The notes beneath the pieces were generated by a model that did no database searches, was not told where the DNA came from, and saw nothing but the letters and a program-made list of their open reading frames with translations. This document shows, in pieces, positions 1 to 13,500 of a stretch of DNA of 64,000 nucleotides. The position numbers were made by a program, and so were the translations under genes. The stretch is from Eopsaltria australis. Lineage: Eukaryota > Chordata > Aves > Passeriformes > Petroicidae. Numbering within the stretch: the first letter of the stretch is position 1; each line of letters starts with the position of its first letter. Where the stretch lies: the NCBI GenBank assembly GCA_034509425.1, contig JAVTVJ010000076.1, forward strand, positions 6,634,001 to 6,698,000, read 5' to 3'.

Positions 1-3000
1 GCATTTGGGACAAAGAGGCACTCAGGACAGAATAAACAAGACTAAATAGGTAGAAGAAGAAGAAAAATCGAGTGACATTACAGTTTTCTTATGTCTGTTT
101 TCAATTTCTTTTTTCTTTTTCATAAATGTTTTTCCTAAACATAAAAAATTTATCACAAATCAGTTGGGCTCTGTTAATTTAATCTTCTTACCATGGTGAT
201 TGTGAAAGAACCATTTTGTCCAAAAGAGCATCTACTCAAATCAATAATGATTGGGCAGAAAGAATTAGTATCAGACTACTTCCTTCTAAATTAATCATTA
301 AATCAGAGTCGATTAAATCATCACCTCCTTTTTAGAATGAATTTGCTTTTTAAATGGCCCTTATCTGTTCTGGGTTTGTATGGTAACCAGTAAGGAAAGA
401 CTTGTTCTATTTGAGCTATCTAGGTATTACTGTAATAAAATGACAAAATATGGTCAATGTTGCATTATTTTGACATATCCACATTGGAGTAAGAAAATAC
501 AAAGGCAGTAGGCACTGATACTGTACTACTTGGGGAAAGATACATCAGTGTAAATGTGTACCCACCTGCCTTGGTGGCAGTCAGAACCAATGGACATAAC
601 ACAGTTTTTATTTTCCTGCACTATAACCCTATATTTTAAAAGCAGGATATATTAAAAGAGAATGCAGGAGATTTTATTCAATATACCATCTTGTTCTTTT
701 TTACCACTCCATCACCTGTTCACTGATAAGAAAAGTAAAAACAAAAGCTGTTCTACCCTTAGAGGCTGAGGACTTTCCAACACTACAGTCAGTTTTTCTG
801 TGCACAAGTAGTTCAACTACAACATGCAGCAACTTTCAAAATCACACCAGTTTTGGTTTTAACTGCTAGTTACAGAGCCTAGCAAGGCTGTTTGTCAGTA
901 CTGCAGTGTGGTTACAGCTTTATGCAGCAGGATGATGGTGATCCTTCACTGAATCCTTAATTAGGTGGTCCAGCTATATAGAGTATTGATTGCTGGTTAC
1001 ATGACTTCCAGCATTTTATGTGTGTGTTGTAGGCTGATGAGATCTTAGCCAAATTAAATTACTTTCTGCCCAGCTGCTCTTATCCTAGTCAGAAATCTGG
1101 GGCTTTGCCATTCTCTTTTTGCAACAAAAAACTATAAGCTAGATCCGAATCTCTTCTGAAACATTCAACTGAATAAAATAAAACATCACAGACATGTTCC
1201 AGCAGTCTGCAGTGGCTGTATTTGCTACATTATCAACTGGGAATCATAATCCAAAACTAAACATTTATCTAAAACATATATCAATAGTGCAGCTGATCTA
1301 GATATGAAACCCCACACACTGCTGATTATTTTTCTTCTGCTTGGCAGCCTGCAGCAAAAACAATGAGATGTATAAATGGCTGCTCTTAACTAGTCACTAA
1401 CACTTCTTTTTCCTCTGATTTTTCATTGCAGATCATTTGTGCAGAAAATTGAATACTTTTCTGTGATTTCTTGGTACAGATGCAAACACAGGGACGGGTT
1501 TCTTTGTTTCATGTTACTCCTAGCTAAAAAAGGGTGAGTAAAACAGATATAATGAAAAAACTGAATTATGGGCAAAGTATATTTTCTTTTTCATTGAAAA
1601 TTTAAATAATATATACACTTTCTGTTTCAGGTTTATAGGAGATGTTTGATAACTGTGGACAAAAATGGTAGACTGCATGCTTGGTAGAAAAGATAGGAAT
1701 AAGGCATGACCTTCTGAACTCATGGTCTTTCTAGAAATGCCTTCCTTGCAGTCCAAAACTGATCTCCATGTTGTGCTGCAAGTTTTCTACCAACCCTAGA
1801 ACACTGAAGAGGGTTTGACTTTAAATATTTTGTAGGGGAGTCTGCAATTAAAAACAAAAAGAAAATTGATGGCTCTAATCTTTCCTGGGCTGAGTCAAAG
1901 TAAAGGGAATATTGATTACTTGTATTATTTTGAAATTTGATTATTTTCTATCAGTGTATATAAGATTGAAATCTATCCTTAAAGACATTTTAATTTCAAA
2001 ATCCAATTACTGAGATCCTAAGCCTATCACCCAATCCTTTGAGTAAGGATTGGAAATTCATATCAAGGCCTTTTTTTTACTCTTTTAATTAGTTCAGAGG
2101 AAATTAATTTTAATACAGATTATATGTATTTCCTAAATGAAATACATCCTGAATTCCCAAACAATACTACAAAATAAAAATACTTTGATGATGATATTTA
2201 AATCTATGTGTCAGTAATTTTCACTTTCCTGAGGCATATTGTGACTACAAATCCAGCTGACTGCTATCACCAGCAATCTTACAATGCTCAGCTGCAGTAC
2301 CAGACAGCCCATTTTTTTTGTAAGCAAATAATCCAATCTGCAGAGGCAGACACACGCCAAAGGGAAGAAGGATATATGTATGTCTGTCTGTCTGTCTGTG
2401 CCAATGTAGAACTGTAGCTTCAGTAGGAAAAATTCTTCAGGCCATCAGTCTTACAATTTTTCTCCTTACCTATTTCTCAGGCATTTAATTGTATTCTGGG
2501 ATTAGATCACAAGTACAGGTTCCCTTTTCCTCCCATCTCAGGTTACTCAAGGTTATTCCCTTTTAACAAAATTTTCATCCTTAAAAGGGATTTAAAGTAG
2601 TTTGACTTCTGTTTTGTCAAGTGCAGCAGGTTTGTGAGATGAGCTCACTTTCCCTCACAGTGATGATGAGTGAAAAGAGGTAAACAGTTCTGAGGACCAT
2701 TTATTTTTTCCTGTCCATCAGAAGACTCTAAGATTCAGTCAGTATAATTGCTGCTGGCAGACGTCTCTAGAAACTGTAGACCTATAGCCTCTCTTTTCTT
2801 TGATAGCATTTTCCAAGAACTGAAAGTGTAAGTTAAGGATGATTCATCAAAACTTTAAAAGCATTTTTGGAGGTAATTTCATAGAACTCATCATGAGATG
2901 CTAAAGACTCTACAAGGCAAAGAATAAAGACAAATTCTGCTTAAAAGAGCTCAGTGTACAAGTCAGAGTGAAAAATCTCAAAAAAGCCTGGAAACCTCCT

Positions 3001-4664
3001 CATTTTAATTTTATATATTAACTGTCCAACCACAATGCCTTAGAAACCTGAAGTGAGGCTGGAGTTACCCTGCAAGCATATGCAAAGATGGAGTTAATCT
3101 GCACAAATTTGAATTGCAGGCAGCTTTATCTGATTTGCAGAAACATAAGGAGAGTAATAAGTACTTTTACAGCACAACTCTCCTAATACACCTAATGATA
3201 AGAGGACTTGTCCTAATCTGATACAGGGCAACCAAATCACCCCCCAGAATGTCAGCTTCTCTCCTTTAAGTATGGAGGCAGGTTGGGAGGGGGTGTTGCT
3301 CAGGTGTCAGCTTTTCCACTGGTGCCATTAACACAGATGAGTCCCACCCCAAACTAAAAGCTGACCCTTTCACAGGAAGTGTGGGAAGGCACACAAAGGC
3401 ATGGAACAGTGAGGTGATTTGCCCAAGTCATGTCCAAAGCTTGATGGAAAACTAAGCTTTGCTGACCTTCTGTTTAATCCTCTGGTAAACAACCTATCTA
3501 TTTATTTATCCTTTCTTGCAAGTGCTTTTTATGACATAGTTGGTGAAGGATAGTGAATAAAACCATTGAAACAGATCATGATTCATTTCTTATTCTTCAT
3601 ATTGCAACGATTTTGACCTATAGATCTACAGACATATTCCTCTTGTAATTTTTGATTTTCACGTTTTCACCTTGGATTCTAGAACACATTTTACACGAGA
3701 CTATATAGAGACATATATCATCTTAACAGTATTTGGTTATCATTTTCTGTACTACTCCATTTGCATTTTTTCCCCTTTGACTAATCTTCTCCCATATTTG
3801 CTTTGGAATAAGCAACTATCCAGTATAATCTCACCAATAAAGCCCTCTGCTTTATGTCTTGCACTATCTCCCAGTGAAGATATCACAAATATTAATAACG
3901 CCTTTGAGAAGAACTTCCACATATTTTGTCTTCATATAATTTGAGTCTTTATTTTAAGTGGTTTGCCTTCAGATATAGAATTAAGTTTATATACCTGAAG
4001 GTTTGAAATAATGATTGCATCCAAATGCAATTGGATATATTTAATTTCTTGTACCTGTAAACATTATTTAACTGAGTGCTCTTATTAACTTGATTTCCCT
4101 CATGTGTTTATAACCTCAATATTCTTTTAAAAAATCCTGATTTGATCTGTAACCACCTCCTAATTCCACATACTAAATAACAATATGATATTTGTCTTCA
4201 GGTGGAATGTTGAAAATGTACAGCTGGGCACAAGAACAAACCAGAAAAAGTGTACTTTAGAATTTACTACTTCATAGTTTCAGTACCACTGTGATTTGAA
4301 TTGGGTCAGTAGGACAATTTTTTAAAAAATTATTATTTTTATTACAATTTATGTTGTTTTAAGAAAGGAATTGTTTTGTAAAAACACTCCATAAGGGTAT
4401 TAAATTACTTACCATAAACCAACTTATTTTTTTGCTCATACAATACCCAGCAATGGCTTTAACACTCATTTTTCATTTTCATCCTCCACAGATACTGTTA
4501 AAAGCACTTTGTTCTGCCTTTTTTATTGGTTTGTCACTATCCAAAGGTAGCATAACACCTTAAGACTTACAGTCATACTCAGTTCTTTGAGAGAGGGAGA
4601 ACACGTGACATGATTTGGAGGAAGAGTACTAAGGTAAGGGAAGAAAGGTAGGAATCATAACATC
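1..4664. other. Intergenic, no gene seen
   Basis: AT-rich DNA with frequent stops in all frames. Apart from the TGTC microsatellite I see no repeat family, exon or regulatory motif that I can support. Confidence 0.7.
2380..2399. repeat. (TGTC)n microsatellite
   Basis: Five perfect TGTC tetranucleotides, in otherwise unremarkable sequence. Confidence 0.95.
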
Positions 4665-4745
4665 ATAATATTATAGAATTATAGAGCAATTTGGTTTGAG
4701 AGCAGCCTTTAAAGGAGAACAGTCCTTGCCTGGTTTTGCAACACT
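4665..4745 (-). mobile_element. Possible CR1 3'-end relic
   Basis: ATTATAGAATTATAGAGCAA followed by TTGGTTTGAGAGCAGCCTTT and AGTCCTTGCCTGGTTTTGCA resembles a degraded antisense CR1 terminus. The match is loose. Confidence 0.4.
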
Positions 4746-5559
4746 CTAAGGTACAGGTCCCAGTGCAGACTCCTCAGCTGGGACAAAGAGAGATGGCCCA
4801 GGCATCAGACACTGCAAACAGGCAATGGAAAATATTTTTCCTTTTCTGCAGTCATTTCTCAGCTTGCCCCAATGTGAGGAACACTGAGGACTGCTCAGGC
4901 ACTTGAGCCCATGGTGGGTCAGGAGTGGGTTTATGAGAGGTTTTCCCTGTATTCCACTTCCATTTATTTCTACAGGTAGCATGGTGAGATGGGTTTTGTC
5001 CTGTACCACTCACCCAAAGAGATGTGACTTCCTCAGGATGGCAACATGCATTGCCTCTTAGAGATGGAGCTCATAGGAAAGGAAGAAATCCTCCGGGCAG
5101 AATACTCTTGCATTAACTTACTGTCACAGGTGTCACCTATAAAATGCCATGGAGGCTGGGAGGAAACATAATGATGTTGTGAAGCTTTTCATAGGGGAAT
5201 GAAACAGCTGGCAATGCCCAGTTCCACTGCTTGCCAGCTGCTTGCTTTTACAGGCAGCTGCTTACATTACAGGCACCCTGAGCTGTAATTACATGCAAAT
5301 ACTTACTCATTTTCCAACCCTCTCACCACTTGCTGAAGGATATTAATATGATCCATTTCACTCTTGTCTACATTAATAATGGTCTGGAAATACAAATGGG
5401 AAAATTCAATTTTGAAAGGGCAACAGGTTTTTTCACACAACCCATCTCTATAAGATTATTGTTCGTCTCGAGTGGTCGATTTCACACTGCCATCAGCTTC
5501 AGAGCTCAAAAACCTGCCAGAGTTATTGAATAATTATCTAAAAACACACCATCCAGGCT

Positions 5560-5760
5560 TTCTTCTTGTGTTCTGACACCTCCACACAGGCACAATCCCT
5601 GCAGCTGCCTGAGCATCCCGGACAGGTGGTCCAGGAGGGCACCTGAGATCGGAGGGGGCCCCGGGCTGTCCTGCTGCCTGGCGACGGTCACGCTGACTTC
5701 CCCAGTTGTCATGGTGACAGCTGCAACACAAGTGCCACCTAATGAGGAATCTGAAACCAT
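5560..5760. promoter_or_regulatory. GC-rich island with RFX X-box-like site
   Basis: This ~200-bp patch is GC-rich with several CpGs in otherwise AT-rich DNA. It contains GTTGTCATGGTGAC at 5705-5718, a near-palindrome fitting the RFX X-box consensus (GTNRCC, spacer, RGYAAC), next to GGCGACGGTCACGCTGAC. It could be an enhancer or the promoter of a non-coding transcript. No gene start is recognisable beside it. Confidence 0.35.
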
Positions 5761-6269
5761 TTGCTCTTGAGAAACAGAGTTGTGGAAATGCTGCCCTCAA
5801 GAAATGGATCATATTGTTGCTGCCATCAAGGAACTGTGCTTTTTAGAGACAAACGAGCTGGCTGCGTTTCTTGGTTAGAAGTTGCAAGTTTTTTTTAATA
5901 AATTCCAATTCAGGAGTATTTGTGCTCTGCCACAGTCCCTCAGGAATGTCCTTGGGTGGCATGGGTTACCTGTGACCTCTCTCATAGACCCAGCAGGGGT
6001 CAACACAGCCAGAGCCCCTTGCCCCTTGGCCTGTTTTGTCCTCAGAAGTGCGTCTGCAGCCCTTCACGGCTGACCATTTCTTACAAAGTCAGTGTGAGCT
6101 GGGGCACTGTGTACATTTCTGGCAGGCTGAAGTTCAGGACATGATACATTTTGTTTCTGTGGGGTGCAGACCTGGCTGAAGCAACTGGCAGTGTGGTGAA
6201 CCATGGCTTCTTAACCCACATCAGAGCTGCTGCTCCTGTGTGCATTTTTCCACCTTTGCACATTACAAT

Positions 6270-7520
6270 ATCAAGGCTCTGTGTCCCTCCTCCTTCTAAC
6301 CCTATCACTAGGCCTTTGCCTTGACCTTGGCTGAGCCTTCTCTATGTTCCCAGCCATGACAAGAAGTTCTCAGGGGAGATGTCTTCTTGTGGTTCAACCC
6401 TTGGTCATCCCCTTTGCAATCTCGTGTCAACTGGAGCCCTAGGATTTGTCAGTCTCCTGACTGTGACCTTAACACTTGTCCAAATCTGACTCTGACCCTA
6501 ACATAAATGCACAAAACTGCACAAGAAGAAGGTGAGCTGTGAAAAGCCTCCTCCCATGAGAGCTAAATAATGAGGGCTGTGGCTGAAGGATTGGTGCTAA
6601 GATTCTGCTGTTGTCAAAAGTTAGGTTTACAAACAAGATTCAGCAACAAAAGCTTCAAGGGGGATGAAAAGGAAGGAGGGGTCTACAGCAAAGTCTCAGA
6701 AATATCTCCCTTGAGACCTCAGTCAAGAGGGCTATGACTAAGGATCAGCAAAGCCCAAGATCCAGGGTGATATTTATTGTCAGGTTTGTGAGAGAGAACG
6801 TGTCAGGCTCAAGAGGGAGGGTCAGTGCAAAGGGGATGCTGGGCTGCAGAAGGGGTGAGCAATGAAAAAAAAAGAATTCCCCTTAGAACTTTGTTAAACC
6901 AACAAAGTCAAGGGGTTTTGTGCTAAAGCTCAGCCAAGTCTGGTTTAGGGTTACATTTAGAGTTGGAGTTAGGAGAAACTCAAAGCCAAGGCTCATGTGT
7001 AGGGGCTTGTAGATGGAGTAGGACCATAAAAGGCTGCCAGAGTAGGGGGTGGGCTTCAAAAAGAAATGATCCTTTGGAAATTTGACTGAGGGTCAGTCAC
7101 TGGCATATCATAGGTTTATGTTTAGTACTCAGGTTTAGGTTAGACGTAGGATTTAAGTTGAGGTTATGTTTAGCACAGCCACAGAGCCCATAGCGCTAGC
7201 TGGAGCTGGGCTGCAGCAGGCTTGCCAGAGAGTGGGGGTGGGCTACAGGCAGCCTAAACACTGGCCTCTTCAACTCTTGAGCACCTTGAGTTAAAGGTAC
7301 AGCTGGCACCAAGAGGCCTCTGGTCTCAGCTGTGCCCTTCTCCACAACCCATTCAATACTGGTCTTGAAAAAGTTCCCAGAAATTATTTAATTTCAGACT
7401 TCCTCCCCTGCCTTTGGCAGCCTTACCCCCACTGAAGCCTCAGGCTCTGTCTCTCACTCTGTAACCTTACCACAGGTCTCATCCTTGACTGAGCCTAGCC
7501 CAAAGCTGCCCAGCCTCGGC
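6270..7520. repeat. Degenerate ~185-bp tandem array flanked by inverted copies
   Basis: In 6529-7260 a unit recurs with starts near 6529, 6678, 6854, 7048 and 7234 (spacing about 150-195 bp). Landmarks recur in each unit: a GGGGTGAGC/GGGGTGGGC start, a GGTCAGTC/AGTCAAGGGG block, a GGTTTAGGGTTA/GGTTTAGGTTAG block and a GGGCTGCAG or GGCTGCCAG end. On both sides (about 6281-6520 and 7310-7505) matching words occur in the opposite orientation, for example CTTGACCTTGGCTGAGCC at 6331 and CCTTGACTGAGCCTAGCC at 7483. Copies are strongly diverged. I cannot name the family. Confidence 0.6.
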
Positions 7521-10500
7521 ACTGCTTAAGAAAGTTTTGGAGGACGCTGCAATGCTGTGCAGCAGTATTTCCATTTTCTGAAGACTGTATTCAGGGTTTT
7601 CATGGTATTTGCAGGGTGTATATCTCACCATGGCAAACACAACTGAAGTGTGTCTGAGCATGTCTGTGAACCCTGCATCCCAGTGGTGTTAGGATGCAAT
7701 TTTTAGTGAAATTTTGTCTAACACAGTAATAAAATACATAACATTTCCATAACAGCTGGCTGCTTCACAGAGCCCCACAAAGGTAAATCACCCAATATCT
7801 CTTGTGCTAATTTTCCTTAATGAGATATATTTAAATGGTTAATCTGACCAACACTTTCGCAACCTGTGTGCTTATTTTGAAGGATGTGAGCATAATTTAG
7901 CCATCCCTCCTGTATGCCAGTACTCTCTTCAAGGTGCTGCTGCTGCTCCAAACACTCAATCTGCATGAATCTGTGGTGGCAGACAGAGCAGACAGTGGTT
8001 GCATCAGCTGGGCCAAGATGAAGAAGCAACTGGAAAGGGAGGGAGAAAAATTCTTGGATGAAAGAAGCTTGAGAGTTTGCAAGGGAGAGAGAGAATCTCT
8101 GTGTGTCATGGACTGAACTATTTCACCGAGCAGTCACATTACACCCTTATTTCCTCCTACAGAAAATATCGAGTCCAAACACAGTTATTTTTCATCTAAA
8201 TTAGGTATTTCTTGACTAGGAGATAACATTTTTAATAATTCAGTTGCGTTCCTTTTTTTTTTGTTCTGTTTCGTTCGCTTTGCAATTGCTCCAAGTGAAC
8301 AGTGAAATATTTCTCTATGTCTGCATGGGTCAGTTGTTTGCTTTGCCTTGAAAACAAATGATCACTTATGAGGCAGTGTGCTCCTGTTCACACTTCTCAG
8401 GGTGATGCCTTGTTTCTGCCATGTGCTTCAGAAAAAGTGCCAGTGAAATATCTTGAATTATAGTCAATGTGTAAACAAGACTGCTGACTTTAAAAAGTAT
8501 ATAAGTCAAGGCAGGAAAAAGAAAAAACAATAGTGAGGCAGAAAAGCAAAGTGGTAAATGAACTGAAAGAAATGGGATCATTCTCTTGAAAAAGAAAAAA
8601 AACCAGAAGATGGGGAAAGGACAATGTGAAAAGACAGAGACGCAGTACAAAGGAGAGTGACTAGGTAGTAATGAAGTGAGTAGCAAAGGCAGTAGGCAGG
8701 TGACAGAATAATCTAACTACATAAGACCAAGTAATGATTGAGAAATAAGAGACAGAGATAGGAGTGGTGATTACATTGCCAGGAAGGAATTATTGAAGTG
8801 GGAAAAGAGATCAGAGACTGAGGATGAGTTGATTATTATACTACCAAATACAATTTCCCTTGACTTGGACATTTGCATCATCATCTTTGATATATTTGCA
8901 TAAGAACTGGTCTTAGTTTATGCACGTCTGAAAACCACAGCTCTTATGCATAAGTCCTTATGTTAGATTTTTTTAATATTTGTAGCGAAGTTATAAGAGA
9001 AATACATGGACTCTCAGGAATCAATGCTTACAGCAGTCTATTGTTTATGTAAGGGATTTTAGTACCCAGGATTACATACTGCCATATACTACATACTACA
9101 TAAGAAAGCTACATTTGACTTCTGGAAAGTCATTAATGAAACAAGGATATTCTTCTCAGCCATTGATTTCCTCTTCCATTTAGAATGATAGGTAGAATAA
9201 AAAAAACCACTTTCCATTTCAAAGGCTTTTCCTGAGAATTTAGTGTAGTTCCTATTTAAATCAAGGGCTGCCATTTTTAAGTACCTGTGCCCAGGCCCTG
9301 TAGATTTAAGTCACTGAAATCCAAAAGGCATTAAATATTCTGACAATCTTATCATTTATTGAAGCTGCTGAAGGTAATCAGTAAATTTAGAAACATCAAT
9401 TTCATTATTTTTCTGTTTGGGATGATACTGTGTGTAATGCTGTGGCATTTCCCTGTGTAAAACTAATTTAAATTGATGCAAATCTTTGTACACTGATCTG
9501 TGTTTTATCAAGGCATGACAAAATAATTGACATACGTATGTGTACATACTGTATTTTATAGACCAACTACCAACACATATTAATACCCATTATGCCTCAA
9601 ACCAAATTATTTTTTTATTGAATTTATTAATTCCTCCTTTTATAGAATTATTATTTTAATGAAACTGAATTCCTGTAGTTAGATTACTTTTTACTTTAAA
9701 AATCAATATTCTCTCTTACATCTTTCCATTAATCCAAGCCCAAGCAGCAACTAAACTCAATACACATTCAAGTCCAATGGAAAACCTTAAATTCCTGCGT
9801 GACTGTAGAAATTTTGTCATGAGCTGTACCCACAACTCTACCTCTGCTCATCAAGTTCTGCAAACCAGAGTCTTCAAAGTGTGTGTATGTTTGTTTCAAA
9901 TACTTGTACATGGTTTGACATTTTCCTGATGCACTGAAGTGTTTTCCGTTGGTTGCCAAGGACCATTCTGTCAGGATTTGCACAGAAAACTAGAAAGCTC
10001 AATCAAACTGTGCACAGTTCAGTGCTGCTGCAGCAAGAATGTTTCCAGTACGTCACCTGGTTTATTCAGAACTACCTCACACACCTCTGCCCTGCCCTGT
10101 GACCTGCAGGATTAGCACTCTCCTGATTTCACGTGGTAGAGGAAAAGAAAAGGAAACAGGGAATATATGTGACTTCCTGAGTATGTGACACTGTGGGTAT
10201 TGAAAGCCTGGGAACAGTCCTAGCAGGGAGGGGATTTGAACTAATCTCTTCTGTTTTCTGTATATGCTTTATAAACAAGTACCAATGAAAGTTAAAGAAC
10301 AAATGTCAGGAAGTGAATTAGTTTGACTTCAACTTAACATGTGGTCTGTGATTTCAGTTTTGGATAAGTGCTTGAGTTATAGTTTCAGGACATTTCCAAA
10401 TTTGGCTTTTAATATGTGAAGTTGAGGAGAACCTGACATGGGTAATGAAACTGCAACAGCAAGTTTAGCGAAAATTATAAAGCAGCTGCAAATGTTGGCT

Positions 10501-13500
10501 TCAGTCCTATAGAAACAGCAGAAACTGTTCCAGCAACAGATGATTGAGGGGCTTTCATTTATTTGGGGACTGTTGGTATGTACCTGCTCAGTTCTGTCTG
10601 CAGTCAAAGGATGTCATGAGGACACAAAAACAATTGTACTGGGTCAAAGACACACCCAGCCCTGTATCCTGTCTCTGACAATGGTCTATGCTATCTCAGA
10701 AGTAAAGTAGAAAAAGCAGTTCCAGGGGAAGAATCTTTGCTCAGTAACCTTGAAATTTGTTCTGCCTGATACAGAAATTTGCTTTTCATATTTGCTGTCA
10801 GTTTGCTCTACCATCTACATTACTCCAATTCTTAAAGCAGCTTTTGCATGGACAAGCATATAAGTTTCAGAGGAAAGCAAAACTGGTCTGTACACTAACA
10901 GTTCTGCAGAAATAGAGACAGCAGTGCTAAATCCACCTGTGACCCCTGGGCTTTGCAAATGTCCACCTGGTAAAAGCCTGTGCATCTTTAGTTGTCATGA
11001 AATGCTGTAAGTGTTCTGAGAAGTCCAATACTCTCTCCATCTTAGCTATCACCTCAGACAGGTTCCTGGGAGATGTGAAGCTCACAAACAAGGATTCAGA
11101 TCTTACCAAGCCCATACATCTGTTCTTGAATTGTACTTAGTGAAGGGTGAGCTGACATAATTTCAGTTGGTCTGACCCTCTAAGTACTACTCTGAAAGAA
11201 TGAGAATTGGAGAATCAGATGTGTACGCTCCTATTCAGCTAAGCATCTAGGTTCTTTTGACTTGTATGAGAAATAAATGTGGGTTTAAGAGTGTTTCTGA
11301 ACAACAGCTGTTGTTATCATTAAATGCACTTTCAGACTTTTCAGAGGTGACACACATAGACCTGAATGGAAATAAGAGTATGAATTGAGCCTACACAGAA
11401 TATTTTGATCACCAGCCTGAAAAAACATGTAGAATAATCTACTGCTCTTCAAAGTGACTTGTATACCTCCACCATATACAGTATCTCTCTACAGAGTCCT
11501 GTTTCATAATCATAGCACTGGAAGATTTTCAGCAGCTTTTACTGACTTTTTTTTCTTTCAAATCACAAAAATACTTGGTGTTACACTATCTTGGTTTAGT
11601 TTTAAGATTTTGCTTTAGAAAATAATTATTTACAGCCTTGATAAATTGTAACCCAAAAGAGCACTAGCACTAAAGCCACAGAGATTCCTGAGTCTGGTGC
11701 TGATGGCTGAATACAGACCTATTACCAAAAGAACAATGTGTAGGGAACAGTGAATGATGCCCAGAATAAGATGTGTACATGGCTTTGAAACCTGCTCTTT
11801 ATTTTAGACACAATGATAAAGAAAATCTGTATAGCACCTAAGAAGTTGCTAAGAACTGGGGGAAATAATTATAAATAAGGGCTCATTAAAACTACATTAA
11901 AGTCATCTCACTCTATGCACTCACATTGTTGTAGCTCTGTAAAAAACCCTACTCTTTTGACTGGGAAAAAAACAAGTTTGTGAGACTGAGTGATTACAGC
12001 CTTGATAAAACAAAAATTGTTGATTGCATCATTTATATTCAATCTTACTAGCTTTATTAATTCATTAGACCAGTTGGATAAGCTATTCTTTCCAATTCTT
12101 CCTAAAATCAATAGTTATAAAAATGACAAGGCAGGCAGATTAACTAATGTTAAATTAGTTCAAATGAACTAAGATTGCAGTTTAATTGCAGCCACGTGAA
12201 ACACCAACATTACATAACAGAGGATTTAATTGTTTTGGCTTGACATATAGTCATTATTTGTTGAATTTTCAGCACAAAAGCATCCTGTGAAGTGTTTTTA
12301 ACAGAAGTCCTCCAAATACTTGAAAAATGTTGCATTAAATTTTAGTAGAATACCAGGAAACCTTTTGTCATATTTCAGTTCAAAGTGGGTGAACCCCACC
12401 AGGCAGCTGCTGGGATTGCCTGCAACCTCTGCACAGTGAGGGCACACCACACCAGCTGGCGAGATGCTGCCTGGAATATAGGGACATACTTTTAGCAGCT
12501 CACAAGCCAAAGAAGCTGTCTTGCTGGTCTCATGTTCAGGCCATTAATTCTGTATCTTTCTATCTGCTCTGTCTGAGGAGCAGGGCAAAGATCCCTCAGT
12601 GGACTGTGGCTCAGCTGCAAAATATTTTAAATGCTGGGCAAAGTGCCATGTGTTTGTAGTTAGTATTAAACCATCACCAGGAAAACATATAGTGAATTAT
12701 CACTAACAGCTTTTCTCAGTGTGGGAGCTAAACAGCAGAGGGGAGGATTGGCAAGCAATCGAACATGTGAGCAAAGCTGGTAATTTATCATGCTGTATCA
12801 AGAGTCAAACAGAGGGTGGAACCAATGGTCAAAAGACAAATTCCTATAAACACAGAGCCATGTTATCCAGCTAAGCTGTACTGGACACTGTACTGAATAA
12901 TCTGAGCTAGTAGAGCAGAGAGAAAAACTGAAGGGAACAGTTGTTGGCCCTGTGCTAATGAAAAGATTTCTAAATGACTGTAATGAGGATAACCCAAATG
13001 GTGGTGTAATCCTCACCCTGGTGTCAAGGTGGTAAAAGAAAACAGAAATTATGGAATTTTGAAAGGCTGAGACTGTGGAAAGCTAAGCGGTGTCTTAATT
13101 AAAATGTCCCTACATCATTATTACCATGGTATTAAAATCAGTAGGAGGTTTATTTGTCAGATTTCTTATTAGAGGAGCTAAGCAGCTCACAAACCAGCCT
13201 GTCACTGTCAGCTCTGCAAAGGGCCCAACCCAAACTGCTGTTACTGCTGAAAGTAAAATTTTGTTTCTCTTCCTCGAGATGAATAGACTATCCTCATTTC
13301 AATCAATTCCAAACAGCTGCTGGATAGTGGTAACTGCTTCTTTTTCCTTTGAATTGTTGGAGTCTGACAGTTTAATACATTAACCAGCCTATTAATTCTT
13401 CCCTGCCCTTGCCTGAATCACACCCTGTGCATCCTCTTTTACCCTTCAGAAATCTAGTGGGTTTAGACAACTTCTATATTGTCTATTTATCCAAACCTGT

